Source: Sphingobacteriales bacterium TSM_CSS
GTDB taxonomy: Bacteria > Bacteroidota > Bacteroidia > Chitinophagales > UBA2359
Assembly (NCBI GenBank): GCA_002212985.1
Contig: NBMY01000097.1
Location: forward strand, 1 to 62,382
Reading direction: 5' to 3'
DNA: 62,382 nucleotides
In this document: positions 46,759 through 54,453 of the stretch, in pieces
Layout of the letters: every line of letters begins with the position of its first letter
How positions within the stretch are numbered: position 1 is the stretch's first letter
Notes under the pieces: generated by a model
The model's input: the letters and a program-made list of their open reading frames with translations, nothing else
The model's database searches: none
Told to the model about the DNA's origin: nothing
Translations under genes and position numbers: made by a program

Positions 46759-48744
46759 ATGACCATGAACGATATAGCAACCACCAACCAAGCACCTAAA
46801 TTCCCCCCTTCTTTGAGTGGGGGTAAGGGGGGGAGCATTCCGGCAATCCCTTCCCCTAAAACCAACCATTTTTCGGGCGCTGCAATACTCCGCGCGTTGC
46901 TGTTAGTAATATTCCTTCAGTTATATTCCCTTACAACCTACGCCGGCTACCGGGTAACCATAGATTTGCAAAATACCCGTCAGAACAGAGTGGCTGTAAA
47001 GGTAGAATCGCCCGAACTGCAGCAAAATTATGCCATTTACCGCATTCCGGTAAGTCAGGAAGCGAACAACGGCGGCGCTAAATTAGAAGAGCTTGCCGCC
47101 TACGATCAAAACGGTAAACACCTTAAATACGAACTGATTGACAACAGCGCTATTATGATTTACGAGGTAAACCGATATGTGCGATTGGAATACTACGTAA
47201 CAGGCAAGGAAACAAACGGCGGCAACAAAGCCACTTTGTCGCATATACAGCCCGATAACCAGTTTTTCCTGCTTAACCGAAACGGATTTTTCGGGTATTT
47301 TGAAGGGTATGAAACCGAACCCGTAACCCTGTTTATACATAAACCCAAAGAATTATTTGGCGCAACCAACCTGCAACGGCAAGACAATTCAACCGACACG
47401 CTTGATATTTTTACCAAACCCCCGCAGAGCCTGCTGCACGAAAACCTCATTATGTATGCCCGCCCCGATACGTTCAGTTTTCGCGCATCGGGAACCGCTT
47501 TTACCATAGCCGTTTACTCCGAAACCGGCGCGCACAAAGCCCGCGATTTGTACTACATCCTGAAACCAGTTGTACAAAGTGTAAGCCGTTTTTGGGCAAC
47601 AGGAAACGGTAACAGCCATGCCACTGCAGATACCGCCGGCATGGCATTGCCCGTAAAACAGTATGCGTTTTTATTTTATTTTACGAAAAATGACCGTAGC
47701 GCTGCCCTTAACATGAACGACTACGGCGGGTTAATGTGTTCTGCCACCTCCTCTTTTTATGCTTTACCCGAAATCAACTATTCGCCCAATTTATACCGGC
47801 TGCTGCAACGTATGGCCGCACATGAACTCACGCACCTGTTTTTACCCAACCTGCTGCACACCAACCTAAGCGAGCGGCCCTTAGGCAATGAAAAACTGCA
47901 AACCCGGCATTTATGGCTCTATGAAGGCGCAACAGAATACATAGCCTTGCTTACCCTGCTGCGAGGCGGGTTATTGGAGGAAGACGATTTTTGGGAAGAA
48001 ATATCGAAAAAAGCCGCCGCTGCCGAACAGTACCCCGCTATGTCCATGACCGAAGTAAGCAGCAACTTAAACCGGAAAAGCAAATACCGCGCATGGTTTC
48101 CTAATTTTTACTACCGTGGCGCTCTGGCAGCTCTGCTGTTTGATGTTCAATTAGCCGAAGCAAGCGAAAACCGGTTTAACCTGCGCCTACTGTTAAAAGA
48201 ACTGATGAACCTGCCTCAAGGCAATATTTACCCCGATGAAACCCTGCCCGATACCATTACGGCACACAGCAACCCGCAAGCCGGGCAGTTTATACGGCAA
48301 TATATTGACGGAAAAGAAAAATTGTCCTACACAAAACTGCTCTCTGCCATAGGCATGAACTACTATCCCGAAATGACCGAACCCTTTGCCACTTTTGGGC
48401 AGTTTTGGTTGTTTCCCAATTACAAAGCCAAAGCCATGCAGTTTGTTCATATTGGTAAAGAACCCTTTGGCCTGCGGGAAGGCGATTTGCTGGCTGCCTT
48501 AAACGACAACCCCGTTACCATTGGTAATTTTGACCAATACAAACACCTTATTTACCGCCCCAACATAGACCAACCCCTGCAAGTTACCATCAGACGGCCG
48601 CGCATGGGGCAATCATTTACTTTTTCGGCAACTCCTTATGTAACGCCTAAAACCACACAACACGCCATACGGCAAAACAAACAGGCAACCGGTAAAGCCC
48701 TGCAACGCAAAGCATGGGTATTGTATGAGCGGGTGGGGGAGTAG
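46759..48744 (+). CDS. M61-like secreted zinc metallopeptidase with PDZ-like domain
   Basis: A 661-residue protein if started at ATG 46759 (ATG 46765 also possible; GTG 46723 is less likely). The signal-peptide core (AILRALLLVIFLQLYSLTTY) begins only at about residue 41 because repeat copy 2 (46798-46821) is translated within the N-terminus. The gluzincin zinc site is HELTH (His355, His359) with Glu389 in WLYEGATEY. The C-terminal region (about 560-640) resembles a PDZ domain (GLREGDLLAALNDNPV), as in M61 glycyl aminopeptidases. It is a periplasmic or surface peptidase; substrate unknown. Confidence 0.82.
   Translation: MTMNDIATTNQAPKFPPSLSGGKGGSIPAIPSPKTNHFSGAAILRALLLVIFLQLYSLTTYAGYRVTIDLQNTRQNRVAVKVESPELQQNYAIYRIPVSQEANNGGAKLEELAAYDQNGKHLKYELIDNSAIMIYEVNRYVRLEYYVTGKETNGGNKATLSHIQPDNQFFLLNRNGFFGYFEGYETEPVTLFIHKPKELFGATNLQRQDNSTDTLDIFTKPPQSLLHENLIMYARPDTFSFRASGTAFTIAVYSETGAHKARDLYYILKPVVQSVSRFWATGNGNSHATADTAGMALPVKQYAFLFYFTKNDRSAALNMNDYGGLMCSATSSFYALPEINYSPNLYRLLQRMAAHELTHLFLPNLLHTNLSERPLGNEKLQTRHLWLYEGATEYIALLTLLRGGLLEEDDFWEEISKKAAAAEQYPAMSMTEVSSNLNRKSKYRAWFPNFYYRGALAALLFDVQLAEASENRFNLRLLLKELMNLPQGNIYPDETLPDTITAHSNPQAGQFIRQYIDGKEKLSYTKLLSAIGMNYYPEMTEPFATFGQFWLFPNYKAKAMQFVHIGKEPFGLREGDLLAALNDNPVTIGNFDQYKHLIYRPNIDQPLQVTIRRPRMGQSFTFSATPYVTPKTTQHAIRQNKQATGKALQRKAWVLYERVGE
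46798..46830. repeat. 24-base direct repeat copy 2, extended to a C/G-rich palindrome
   Basis: Identical to copy 1 over 46798-46821 and followed by GGGTAAGGGGGGG. The C6 and G-runs could fold into a hairpin. It lies inside the N-terminal coding region of the M61-like peptidase. This C-rich type of element resembles intergenic repeats of Bacteroidota. Confidence 0.65.
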
Positions 48745-49146
48745 GGAAGGGGGGAGAACGTTTGGGCGGCTTATTGCTTTAGAAAAATCCAAGCACACAA
48801 CAAAAATAGAATCTATGGCAATTGCTATGCTAATACTCGTGACCTTAGGGTAAGTGCGTAATGGGCAAAATTTGTCTAACAAATTGCTAAGTGAAACTAT
48901 GCAAAGTGGATTAAGGAAAACGGAATCCTGTTGATTGGCACTGCGTAATTGTAACGGTTCTTGTGGTAATTGTTGGATAAAATAAATATCCACTTAATTG
49001 GTGAACTGAGACAGTACGAGTTCCTACTGAAACATCATAAGTTTGATTTCCGTATCGTGAAACAGATCATAGCTGGATACCGTCAATGGTAGTAGAACAG
49101 GGACTGCTTGATGAACTCACATAATACACTACATAGGTTAATATAT
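48745..49146. other. 402-base gap with a possible decayed transposase fragment
   Basis: No intact gene. Forward frames give short pieces, KSKHTTKIESMAIAMLILVT (about 48780-48845) and, ending at TAG 49090-49092, LLDKINIHLIGELRQYEFLL then KHHKFDFRIVKQIIAG. The first resembles the C-terminal region of IS1634-type transposases, only weakly. This gap is also where base composition turns AT-rich. Confidence 0.25.
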
Positions 49147-49950
49147 TTATTTATAAGTATAATATATTTGCCTTGCACTGTATAATTCGCGAATATTGCT
49201 GTTAATTGCTGTGTACACAGTGATAATACTGGCTTCTTCGGGGTAGTTGTCGGCATCATAGTCGTAGGTTGCATCAACTTCTATCTGAAAATGTCCTTCA
49301 TTGTCCCAAAAATTCATTTTTTTTATGTTATTTAGTGGTAGTAACTGCCTTGCTTTTACTATGGAAGGTGATACCTGAAACCCAAGATTTAGATTGACCA
49401 TATCAAGCACATCAATAAATTTTGCTGCATTCAGTGTATGGAAAAATGGGTTGGGCGCATTTTCGTAAGTAATTTGACCGGTGAAATAGTCAAAATCATT
49501 GAAATAAAGATAAATATCAGAACCATCAGTTATCACATCAGAGTGCCTATAATTAATCTCTACAAGAGAGGGGTTACCTTTTTCATCATATTCTAGAACC
49601 GTACCAGTTTCAAAAGCATTTAGGGGGCTTTGGTATAAGTCGTCAACATCAAAAAAATCACCCTCACCTATAGCGCCCATTAAATTATTGTTAGTATCAT
49701 AGGAAAGTGAGTAGTAAGATAGTCCATTTTCAGCGCTGTTTATTGCAAAACTAGTAACTCTGTTATTTGCATCATAAATTATGTCAATAACTAAATTCTC
49801 TTCGTAGTTAGTTGAAATAATTTCTAAATTAGTTAGATACTTAGGTTTGGAATTTAAATTGGCATCATTAAATTCATCTTCAGTATTTTTTCTGCAACCG
49901 GCAGAAAGCAATGAATAAAAAACTATTATAAACAAAAACAGGTTTTTCAT
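49147..49950 (-). CDS. lipoprotein of unknown function
   Basis: A 267-residue lipoprotein: signal peptide MKNLFLFIIVFYSLLSAGC with Cys19 as the lipidation site. The mature part has YD-like motifs of the DUF4595 kind (IIYDANNRVTSFAINS, LSYDTNNNLMGAI, VLEYDEKGNPSLVEI) and a C-terminal EVDATYDYDADNYPEEASI segment. Such proteins are usually anchored in the outer membrane; function unknown. Its AT content is higher than in the genes before 48.7 kb. Confidence 0.78.
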   Translation of the reverse strand: MKNLFLFIIVFYSLLSAGCRKNTEDEFNDANLNSKPKYLTNLEIISTNYEENLVIDIIYDANNRVTSFAINSAENGLSYYSLSYDTNNNLMGAIGEGDFFDVDDLYQSPLNAFETGTVLEYDEKGNPSLVEINYRHSDVITDGSDIYLYFNDFDYFTGQITYENAPNPFFHTLNAAKFIDVLDMVNLNLGFQVSPSIVKARQLLPLNNIKKMNFWDNEGHFQIEVDATYDYDADNYPEEASIITVYTAINSNIRELYSARQIYYTYK

Positions 49951-50095
49951 GGTGTAGATATTTTATGCAGAAAATTGAACTAATTTTAGGCATGAGTACC
50001 AATTCAAATTAAATAATATTCTTATGTCGGCATGAATAAATAATATATTATAAAATTTAAAATAGTACTCATGTACATTTTTTCAAGGGAAAATC

Positions 50096-50938
50096 TTAAT
50101 AGGTATACGTATCGCCATTCTTAATTATGGTTGCAACATTAACCTTATTACCGTTTATTGTTGTACCATTGAAGGTTTTCGATTTGCCGGGTGAGTTTAT
50201 TGATACATAATAGTTGTTGGGGGTAGATGTGTTTTCAAAATCCTTTACTTGAACATAATAGGTGCCATCTGGGGCATTATCTAGCCAATAAATATTCTCT
50301 GGACCATATCCATCTATATCATCTCTGTCAAGTTCACCTCCTGTAGCTGACCATGAATTTGAATAATAAATTTCAGTTCCACTCGGATCGGTTACATGTA
50401 GGTCTTGATCAGTTGGTGTGTTCCAAGATAGGCTGATTTGTAATGCTCCTGTGCCTAGACGAAGTACATTTATACAGACATTGTAAACATTACTAATTCT
50501 GTTTTGAATATCATAGACACAAAAACTGATACAGAACTCACCAGAATCTACATTAGACGGAATTCCAATGGGCACCTGTAATTGCCCCGAACTAGATGAA
50601 CTTCCGGTATAGGGAATATTAAAGTAGTCGTCTGCCCCTGTAACTTGTAAGAAACATCCACCCAAATTTCCATTAACGCCTGAGTAATTGAAAAGGAGTG
50701 GGGCAGTTGCGCCATTAGAGCTAGTTATATCGCTAATACTTGATGTAACATCAGGGGCAGAGGACTGTGAACTTGGTGGTGGAGGAGTGCCGTCTTCTCT
50801 ATTACTGCCACTTGGTAGTATTAATACAGAACTTATTGCATTGGGGTCATTTGGGTTTATGAGTTCCGTATCATTTTTTTCTTTTTTACAAGATGCCCAT
50901 ATTAGCGTAAGAATACAGATAGAGTAGATGTACTTCAT
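50096..50938 (-). CDS. lipoprotein with DUF2135/YfaP-like domain
   Basis: A 280-residue lipoprotein (MKYIYSICILTLIWASC, lipidation at Cys17). A Ser/Pro-rich linker (about 45-75) leads to a beta-rich region (about 75-160) with several cysteines. The C-terminal domain (about 165-260) has LSWNTPTDQDLHVTDPSGTE, DRDDIDGYGPENIYW and APDGTYYVQVKDF. That is the DUF2135/YfaP pattern (L.W...DvDLHv.dPsG...GPE.i...GtY.v.v). Role unknown, probably surface-exposed. Same strand as the RiPP-like genes upstream but separated by 390 bases. Confidence 0.8.
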   Translation of the reverse strand: MKYIYSICILTLIWASCKKEKNDTELINPNDPNAISSVLILPSGSNREDGTPPPPSSQSSAPDVTSSISDITSSNGATAPLLFNYSGVNGNLGGCFLQVTGADDYFNIPYTGSSSSSGQLQVPIGIPSNVDSGEFCISFCVYDIQNRISNVYNVCINVLRLGTGALQISLSWNTPTDQDLHVTDPSGTEIYYSNSWSATGGELDRDDIDGYGPENIYWLDNAPDGTYYVQVKDFENTSTPNNYYVSINSPGKSKTFNGTTINGNKVNVATIIKNGDTYTY

Positions 50939-51328
50939 GATAAATGGTTTTAGTCTGTTAATAATTGTTTTATAATGTCTTTTTAAATTGAGAAGGTAAT
51001 AAAAAGATTATAACCTTTGTGAGATAAATTTTTAATTATTTGAATTTTCAATAGTTCGGTAAAAAAGTGTTTATAGCGTACAAAAGAAAGGTAAAACGAT
51101 TATTTTTGATTGACAGAAAAAATCAAACTGTTTTACACATCTGTGGAAAAAAATAAACCAGAAATCAAAAAACTATACCAATTAGGGCGTATTGCAGCTT
51201 AGAATTTTACCGAACTATTGTCTTAACAACCCCAAAATATCCCAAAACCCTTCCTGACAAAGCATTTCAAAGCAATTTTATCCCAACCTCGCGTTGAATT
51301 TGTAATATATAAAATATTTTTTTGTATA
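50939..51328. other. 390-base AT-rich intergenic region
   Basis: No gene, repeat or clear terminator is seen between the maturase and the DUF2135-like lipoprotein. The stretch 51303-51350 is nearly pure A/T. Confidence 0.5.
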
Positions 51329-52648
51329 TTATAAATACTGTTTACTGTAATGCAACAAGAGTTTTGTTTTAATATTGAATTTTGAAGAAGGGCAAGGGAC
51401 TCTACCTTCCTTCCACTCTTTTGGACATGAACCACCGCAGACTGGCAACATTTCACATTTATTGCAGTCATATAAACCTTGTAATATCTCGCTGTTGAAA
51501 TTGAGAAGAAAATTATTCTTTTCAGTGCTATCTATACCTGTCAATTTGCCAAACATGTATTCATGCCCATAATTTGGCACAAGGGAAGCTTCTGAGCAAT
51601 TATATAAGTTACCAAAAGGATCAACTAATTCTGAATCTTTTCGGACAGCAAAACAGACAATAGGCTGTTGTGGAGGAATTAAATTAATGTGGAATCCATG
51701 CTCTAATAATTCACATATCCATTCAAGTTCTTTCTCTGCAAATTCTAATTTGGACAAACTATTCAAATGAGCATCATTACCCCAACTGTGAATCGGGGCA
51801 ACATAAAAAGTAATTCTATTTTGGAGTTTGTTTTCGGCAAGCAACTTAATCAATGGAGATACTCCATCAACATTTGAGCGATCAACATTACATCGCACAT
51901 TTAATCTTAATTGACTTAATTTCGCTTCTGATGCTACCGCCAAAAAGTTCTTGAAAATTTTTTCAAAAGTTGCCTTAGAACTTTTTGTATGTCTGCGATT
52001 ATCGTGATACGCTTGAGTACCATCAATTGTGACCTCAAAAGCCTCAAAACCACACTCCTCAAAAAGCAACGTTGCAGTTTCAACATTTAATAGCAATCCA
52101 TTAGTTGGCATTTTTGCCGAGTATGAACAATCAAATTCCTTAGCCAATTCCATTAGTTTTGGGGACATTTTTTTAATGACCGACAAACCTGACAAGGGTT
52201 CAGCACCAAACCAACCAATTTTTAAAGCTGTATAATTTCCATTAGTAAGTTTACTACGAAGTCTATTCATAATTTTCTCTTGATGTTCATCTGATAATTT
52301 CTGGGGTGAATGAACTTGCCCACAGTAATCACAGCCGAGTTGACAACTTGCGGTTGGTTGTATTATGTAATATAACTCCCCATTTTTGTCAATTGATTGA
52401 TTGTTCCTTTGGATTATACTCTTTAATTCGTTTTCATCAATCGGAACTAAGATTTTGACATCAAACAATTCTTGAACCATTTCTAATGGAAGTAAATTAA
52501 ATTTTTCTTCATTCAATAACTTCCAAGTATATTCACTAATCGCTTTTACAGATGAAGTTCGTGTAGAATATAAAACCCTTTGCACATCACCTTTGTCAAT
52601 AAATGGAACAGTATGGATCAAATATTCTGAAATCTTGTATTTTGACAT
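51329..52648 (-). CDS. radical SAM/SPASM peptide maturase
   Basis: A 439-residue enzyme. The radical SAM cluster motif CQLGCDYC has Cys102, Cys106 and Cys109. The core contains GWFGAEPLSGL and the strand EVTIDGTQAYHDNRR. The C-terminal SPASM domain follows the canonical spacing: Cys333, GNLYNC with Cys351, then CX2CX5CX3C (Cys395, 398, 404, 408) and Cys419, enough ligands for two auxiliary Fe-S clusters. The N-terminal about 85 residues resemble the peptide-handling domain of RiPP maturases. Its neighbour 106 bases upstream encodes a small Cys-rich peptide, the likely substrate. The bond it forms cannot be told from sequence. Confidence 0.88.
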   Translation of the reverse strand: MSKYKISEYLIHTVPFIDKGDVQRVLYSTRTSSVKAISEYTWKLLNEEKFNLLPLEMVQELFDVKILVPIDENELKSIIQRNNQSIDKNGELYYIIQPTASCQLGCDYCGQVHSPQKLSDEHQEKIMNRLRSKLTNGNYTALKIGWFGAEPLSGLSVIKKMSPKLMELAKEFDCSYSAKMPTNGLLLNVETATLLFEECGFEAFEVTIDGTQAYHDNRRHTKSSKATFEKIFKNFLAVASEAKLSQLRLNVRCNVDRSNVDGVSPLIKLLAENKLQNRITFYVAPIHSWGNDAHLNSLSKLEFAEKELEWICELLEHGFHINLIPPQQPIVCFAVRKDSELVDPFGNLYNCSEASLVPNYGHEYMFGKLTGIDSTEKNNFLLNFNSEILQGLYDCNKCEMLPVCGGSCPKEWKEGRVPCPSSKFNIKTKLLLHYSKQYL

Positions 52649-52686
52649 TTTCGATAAATAAAATTTATGAAAAGTGATTAAGTTAA

Positions 52687-52725
52687 CAAGAAGCGGTTAT
52701 TGTTAGGACTAAATACCGCTTCTTG
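52687..52725 (-). promoter_or_regulatory. strong hairpin between precursor peptide and maturase genes
   Basis: CAAGAAGCGGT (52687-52697) is an exact inverted repeat of ACCGCTTCTTG (52715-52725), with a 17-base loop. On the minus strand it lies between the precursor stop and the maturase start. No T-tract follows. It may stabilise the precursor mRNA or act as a partial terminator, lowering maturase expression. Confidence 0.55.
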
Positions 52726-52754
52726 AAGTTTTTATGCAAGTGCTCTATCTTTAT

Positions 52755-52940
52755 TTATGACTTACAACTGAGATTACAAGAGCCGTCACCACAACAAATA
52801 TCACCTTCTCCCAACCTTATATATGATAAGGTGCGACTGTTTTCTGTGATTTCACTCAACTTTACTACTTTATTGAACGGTTGAGAAGGGACGGCAAAGA
52901 TTACACCAACATTTGCGAGAAAGGAATTTACTTTTTTCAT
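52755..52940 (-). CDS. candidate RiPP precursor peptide with four-cysteine C-terminus
   Basis: A 61-residue peptide from ATG 52940. Residues 1-45 would be the leader (NSFLANVGVIFAVPSQPF, VVKLSEITENSRTLSYI). The tail is GEGDICCGDGSCNLSCKS, with all four cysteines (49, 50, 55, 59) in the last 13 residues. It has no typical signal peptide and no GG cleavage motif of the common Bacteroidota precursor type. Position directly upstream of a radical SAM/SPASM gene, small size and a Cys-Gly-Ser-rich core together suggest a modified peptide of the sactipeptide or ranthipeptide kind. No family is recognised. Confidence 0.68.
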   Translation of the reverse strand: MKKVNSFLANVGVIFAVPSQPFNKVVKLSEITENSRTLSYIRLGEGDICCGDGSCNLSCKS

Positions 52941-53198
52941 GTCGTATTTTTTAAAATTATGAAAAATTTTGTTAATGATTTATGATTGAGATATTTTTTG
53001 ATAAGAACAATATTTTCTTCTCTTCATACAACAAAGTAGATTAGTGTAATTTAGAAATCAATCGTTTCTTTACTCATAGCTGATGAAATCATGGATAGAT
53101 TACTTGCATATATACACGGATTTAAACTACAAGAAAATTTCATAAGGCACAATCTTACAGCAGCGATAATAATTTACCTTTTTAACCTTTTGTCTTCC

Positions 53199-53840
53199 CT
53201 ACCCCACCACCAGCCTAACCAAATCTGCGGTAGTGCGCACTTTCAGTTTTGCTTTTAAATTGCGCCGGTGGGTTTTTATGGTATCCTCGCTGCGGTACAG
53301 TAAGCCTGCAATTTCTCTGTTGGTTTTACCTTGTGCAATATGCATGAGTACTTCTGTTTCCTGCGGGGTTAAATTGTAACTGTTTTGCAAATGCTTTTTT
53401 TTATCATGCTCTTCAGTTGCAGGTATAGATTGGGTTATGGAGGGGTCAATAAAGGTTTGTCCATAATACACCTCTTTTATGGCGGTAATTAAGGTGCCAA
53501 TGTCTGAAGTTTTAAGTACATAGCCCTTTGCCCCTTGGCTGAGGCAATAGTTTAAATACTGGTGGTTATTGTAGGTAGTAAGCATTATTATTTTCAGGTT
53601 TGGATGGCGTGTTCTGATTTCGGTTAATATAGTAAGTCCGTTTTTGCCGGGCATGGATATATCAAGTAACAGTACAGATGGTTTATTCTCTTTTAAGTAG
53701 GAAACAAGATCAGTTTCTGTTGTGGCATAGCCTGTAAAACGAACCAGATGATTGCTTTTAAATTCTATGGTTTGTCCGATACTTTGGCATAACAGCGCAT
53801 GATCATCGGCAATAAAAAAGGTCATCTCATCTCTTGTCAT
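53199..53840 (-). CDS. NarL/LuxR-type response regulator
   Basis: A 213-residue two-component regulator. The receiver domain has an acidic pocket (ADDHAL), the phosphoacceptor Asp60 in SVLLLDISMPG, Thr in IIMLTTYNN, and Lys in GYVLKTSD. The C-terminal LuxR HTH reads LTPQETEVLMHIAQGKTNRE and DTIKTHRRNLKAKL. It probably pairs with the histidine kinase at 54454 (divergent, 613 bases away). An alternative start is Met6. It is 258 bases upstream of the RiPP precursor on the same strand. Confidence 0.93.
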   Translation of the reverse strand: MTRDEMTFFIADDHALLCQSIGQTIEFKSNHLVRFTGYATTETDLVSYLKENKPSVLLLDISMPGKNGLTILTEIRTRHPNLKIIMLTTYNNHQYLNYCLSQGAKGYVLKTSDIGTLITAIKEVYYGQTFIDPSITQSIPATEEHDKKKHLQNSYNLTPQETEVLMHIAQGKTNREIAGLLYRSEDTIKTHRRNLKAKLKVRTTADLVRLVVG

Positions 53841-54453
53841 AGTATTATTAGTTTATGTTGCAAATATATGCCGCATCGTTCATTTTGGTTCTACCCACAA
53901 GGAAGTATATTTACCTGTTTTACTCTTTTTAGCTCATTTGAGATACCGTTTTGTAGTTGTATGAAAAACTGGAACAATAAATTCATCTTTACTCATGACA
54001 ATTTATGTTTTACACCCAGCCCCTTGGGGGCGCTAACTTTCGCTACAAAGATACACCTGACAAAAGATGCAGGCAATACCTACAAGTGGTGATAATTGTT
54101 TGTTGTTGGAGCAATGATTGTTTTTTACTTCTTGATTGTTTCTGTAAGTATAGTTAAAGTGTCAATGACATGCCTTCAGTAGCGTGTAGAAAATACCTGC
54201 AGAGGAGCAAATTGGTTATTGCCTGTAACTTACTTATAGAACAATACAGCAAAGAACTGTAGATACAGATGAGTATAACTGTTCTTATGCTGTTGTGTTT
54301 ACCGCTTCTTGCGGGCATAAATAATTTTTATTGTTTTTTAGCGCATTCACTAAGGAAAAAGCAGCTATATTGCATTGCATTTACTTATATTTACAGTCTA
54401 TTTAGTGGCTCGGATAGTATTCATACAAATTTTAAAACTATGCAATAATACAC
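53841..54453. other. 613-base divergent intergenic region
   Basis: Lies between the response regulator and the histidine kinase. It holds a -7-like element for the regulator at 53861-53868. A 97-codon forward frame (53799-54092) lacks any protein-like features. Nothing else supportable is seen. Confidence 0.45.
53861..53868 (-). promoter_or_regulatory. putative -7 element of the response regulator gene
   Basis: TATATTTG on the minus strand, 20 bases upstream of the start codon. Confidence 0.45.

Noticed and set aside
46704..46830. CRISPR-like repeat pair
   Set aside because: Only two copies with a coding spacer; no array and no cas genes.
53051..53143. A 30-codon minus-strand frame with two cysteines upstream of the RiPP precursor (MKFSCSLNPCIYASNL...)
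   Set aside because: No leader/core layout like the neighbour, no similarity to it, and a length easily reached by chance in AT-rich DNA.
53799..54092. 97-codon plus-strand frame between regulator and kinase
   Set aside because: It overlaps the regulator promoter and start, and its composition is unlike a protein.
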